A stretch of 6,788 nucleotides of DNA from Blastocatellia bacterium (GTDB lineage Bacteria > Acidobacteriota > Blastocatellia > Pyrinomonadales > Pyrinomonadaceae), in NCBI GenBank assembly GCA_013695195.1, contig JACDAY010000318.1, positions 1-6,788 on the forward strand, in the 5' to 3' direction. A program made the translations under genes and the position numbers. A model generated the notes under the pieces. The model worked only from the letters and a program-made list of their open reading frames with translations, was not told the origin of the DNA and made no database searches. How positions within the stretch are numbered: the stretch's first letter is position 1; each line of letters starts with the position of its first letter. This document shows positions 5,894 through 6,788 of the stretch, in pieces.

Positions 5894-6090
5894 TATTACG
5901 CGGAATATGGGAACAAAGTGTTTATCCTGAAAAATGGCCAGCTTGAAGATTATTTAAGGATTCAGGGAAAGGGCTATACAAAGTCATTGCGTTTTGTGAG
6001 AACGAATTTGCCCAGTGGGCGAAATCGGCGGATACCGCAGAGGCTCGCGCAGAATTAAACTTAATAACGAGAAGTATTTTCCAAGCTTAA
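5894..6090 (+). pseudogene. Frameshifted C-terminal remnant, OLD/TOPRIM-like protein
   Basis: Two adjacent frames join into one protein-like sequence. From 5894 one frame reads YYAEYGNKVFILKNGQLEDYL (split: NKVFILKNG then QLEDYL). After about 5970 the sense passes to another frame reading GLYKVIAFCENEF, AQWAKSADTAEARAEL and NLITRSIFQA, ending at TAA 6088-6090. A hydrophobic strand, then Leu-Lys-Asn-Gly, then LEDYL resembles the C-terminal end of TOPRIM or OLD-family ATPase nucleases, where phrases of the type FVLxxGxxEDYL occur. There is no start codon or upstream domain; stops interrupt the preceding sequence. So this is the decayed tail of a gene, probably another defence or mobile-element ATPase. 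That both frames look coding is seen directly; the family is a weak inference. Confidence 0.45.
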
Positions 6091-6115
6091 CAAATTTGTT
6101 CAGGCTCTTTCCCTA

Positions 6116-6139
6116 CGGGGTAAACCGTTAGACACCCCG
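6116..6139. other. Hairpin with 6-bp perfect stem
   Basis: CGGGGT (6116-6121) and ACCCCG (6134-6139) pair perfectly around a 12-base loop. It follows the pseudogene remnant on the plus strand, and the loop contains the stop of the minus-strand ORF ending at 6128. There is only a broken T-run after it (ATTTCTTT), so a weak terminator for the plus strand is possible but unproven. Confidence 0.3.
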
Positions 6140-6322
6140 ATTTCTTTCCAGCACGTGGCATTCCGTCGAGATTAAGAATTCAAAGATTGAGACCCGCCTT
6201 CCATTTGGTTTCGAAACGAGTTTATAAACCACCGGCCGAGGAATTTTATTAGGTTTTTCTAAATACTTTGCCAATTCATCGTCGCTTTTGGACTTAAATA
6301 GAGCTTCTAGTTGCTCTGACAT
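6128..6322 (-). CDS. Possible small protein, 64 aa, unknown function
   Basis: ATG at 6322, TAA at 6130-6128. The product begins with an acidic, lysine-rich helix (SEQLEALFKSKSDDELAKYLEK), followed by a basic, proline-containing strand segment (IPRPVVYKLVSKPNGRRVSIFEFL) that reads like a genuine small alpha/beta domain. The final residues (ECHVLERNRGV) look less ordered, so the protein may be truncated. The ribosome binding site is poor (AAGAAAATG). There is no opposing gene in the same interval. No family recognised; a chance ORF cannot be excluded. Confidence 0.35.
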   Translation of the reverse strand: MSEQLEALFKSKSDDELAKYLEKPNKIPRPVVYKLVSKPNGRRVSIFEFLISTECHVLERNRGV

Positions 6323-6330
6323 TTTCTTAT

Positions 6331-6374
6331 AGAATCGAGTCAGAGTTCGAAACCCTGTGCGATCTGGGCAGCCA
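6331..6374 (+). other. tRNA 3'-end-like hairpin, possible attachment-site remnant
   Basis: CAGAG (6341-6345), loop TTCGAAA (6346-6352) and CCCTG (6353-6357) form a T-arm-like stem-loop with the TTCRA loop and the G-C pair that closes it, but with one A-C mismatch. Flanking bases extend the hairpin (AGA-ATCG with CGATCT), and a CCA occurs at 6372-6374, followed by a terminator. I find no D-arm or anticodon arm upstream, so this is not a full tRNA. The distance from the stem to CCA is also too long for a standard tRNA. It could be the 3' remnant of a tRNA used as an integration site, or chance. Confidence 0.25.
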
Positions 6375-6398
6375 AACCAAACAATTCGAAAAGACCAC

Positions 6399-6416
6399 GC
6401 GCCGTAGGGCGCTTTT
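6399..6416 (+). terminator. Rho-independent terminator
   Basis: GCGCC (6399-6403), loop GTAG, GGCGC (6408-6412), then TTTT (6413-6416). An A-rich tract (GAAAAG, 6388-6393) precedes the stem and could pair with CTTTTC, giving partial bidirectionality. It would end plus-strand transcripts coming from the tRNA-like hairpin region. Confidence 0.65.
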
Positions 6417-6439
6417 CATTTAACTATATTAAAACTGGC

Positions 6440-6512
6440 CGCCCATGCTTTCCCGGGAGGTGCGAATTCGGAAAGCTTTTGCGACTTTTTCGCAACTTCC
6501 CGCCGATGGGCG
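6440..6512. other. Long imperfect inverted repeat, candidate structured RNA
   Basis: Outer arms CGCCCAT (6440-6446) and ATGGGCG (6506-6512) pair perfectly. Inside, CGGGAGGTGCG (6454-6464) pairs with CGCAACTTCCCG (6491-6502) using ten Watson-Crick pairs, one G-U and a one-base bulge. The loop contains a second, mutually exclusive hairpin: TTGCGA (6479-6484) with TCGCAA (6490-6495). Two alternative structures sharing one arm resemble an attenuator or a small folded RNA, or a miniature element. No flanking target-site duplication was noticed. Confidence 0.35.
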
Positions 6513-6619
6513 CGCTTACATTACCCCCCTTATGAGAGTCTGTAAAGTGGATAATTACTAAATTTTCCAGACCTAAGAAACCAGATAATATCTTCTTTAT
6601 GAGCAAAGGTTTAGGGCTA

Positions 6620-6648
6620 TTGCACCCTGGGCCCACTAGGAATAGTAT
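6620..6648 (+). promoter_or_regulatory. Weak candidate promoter for the right-edge gene
   Basis: TTGCAC (6620-6625), a 17-base spacer, TAGTAT (6643-6648). Each hexamer matches the sigma-70 consensus at 4 of 6 positions. The start point would lie near 6655, 18 bases before ATG 6673. Spacing is good but the match is modest. Confidence 0.3.
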
Positions 6649-6672
6649 AAAGATGATTAATCCCGTGTCAGT

Positions 6673-6788
6673 ATGGCCAAATCGTATCCAGAAGAAGTCT
6701 TAGCTAACGAACTTGCAACCAAGGAAGTCTACAATTTTGTCGATCCTGAAAATGGAATCAATATCAGGTGCAAAGAGGTTTTTAATGA
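6673..6788 (+). CDS. N-terminal start of an unrecognised protein (3' end outside window)
   Basis: ATG at 6673 opens a frame of 38 codons that is still open at the last base. The sequence (MAKSYPEEVLANELATKEVY, then NFVDPENGINIRCKEVFN) has protein-like composition with an acidic helix start. The ribosome binding site is weak. The family cannot be judged from 38 residues. Confidence 0.4.
   Translation, partial: MAKSYPEEVLANELATKEVYNFVDPENGINIRCKEVFN

Larger units (their letters stand above)
6323..6672. other. Non-coding region rich in secondary structure
   Basis: No convincing gene. It contains, in order, a tRNA-T-arm-like hairpin (6331-6365), a plus-strand rho-independent terminator (6399-6416), a long self-complementary segment (6440-6512), and a weak candidate promoter for the gene starting at 6673. 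A 70-codon minus-strand ORF at 6636-6424 overlaps the structured segment and lacks protein-like composition, so I do not call it. Confidence 0.4.

Noticed and set aside
6290..6375. A complete tRNA gene ending at the T-arm-like hairpin
   Set aside because: No D-arm, no anticodon arm and no matching 5' acceptor strand were found upstream; only a 3'-end-like hairpin is present.
6705..6716. Twelve-base exact copy of the operator-region sequence TAACGAACTTGC (3823-3834) inside the right-edge ORF
   Set aside because: A 12-base match is expected by chance in a window of this length, and the second copy lies in probable coding sequence.
1..6788. CRISPR arrays or tandem repeats
   Set aside because: No regularly spaced direct repeats of 20 bases or more were seen on reading through the window.

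Overview
The window looks like an accessory genomic island from a bacterium of moderate G+C content. I cannot name the lineage: there is no rRNA, no complete tRNA and no housekeeping gene. Coding density is high from about 776 to 5325. The flanks at 1-775 and 5326-6788 are visibly more A+T rich and hold partial, small or decayed genes, as expected where defence or mobile cargo has been inserted repeatedly.

The core is a compact minus-strand operon (3754 down to 776) encoding a complete ubiquitin-like modification pathway. In transcription order it has: an 85-aa beta-grasp ubiquitin-like protein ending in a free Gly-Gly; a 209-aa E2-like protein carrying the CEHH signature (Cys145, Glu151, His153, His158); a JAB/JAMM-type deconjugase; and a 537-aa ThiF/E1 adenylating enzyme. 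The genes overlap or nearly touch, so they are very probably co-transcribed and translationally coupled. This set resembles the bacterial Ub-like conjugation operons (Bil, Bub and relatives) linked to antiphage defence.

A divergent plus-strand operon (3910-5325) encodes an XRE-family helix-turn-helix protein and a HEXXH (ImmA/IrrE-like) metallopeptidase. This matches the repressor plus protease pair (CapH/CapP) that controls CBASS immunity in response to DNA damage, and other stress-induced repressor-cleavage switches. The roughly 155-bp divergent intergenic region holds two good sigma-70-type promoters and an inverted repeat over the Ub-like operon promoter. The likely circuit is: the HTH protein represses the Ub-like operon; the peptidase cleaves it on a damage or infection cue; the conjugation system is switched on.

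The most striking anomaly is in the JAB gene. Its true start is an ATG overlapping the E2 stop (ATGA), and codon 38 is an in-frame amber (TAG) at a place where this family appears to carry a Trp. The reading frame continues perfectly on both sides. This is either a very recent nonsense mutation, a sequence error, or a recoding/suppression site. JAB and E1 are also in the same frame, separated only by TAG and AAA.

Left flank (1-775): the C-terminal end of one unknown protein and a 105-aa ORF that may be truncated. Right flank (5326-6788): a frameshifted remnant resembling the C-terminus of an ATPase/TOPRIM (OLD-like) protein (5894-6090), a possible small minus-strand gene (6128-6322), a tRNA-T-arm-like hairpin followed by a rho-independent terminator (6331-6417), a strongly self-complementary segment (6440-6512), and the first 38 codons of a gene that runs off the right edge.
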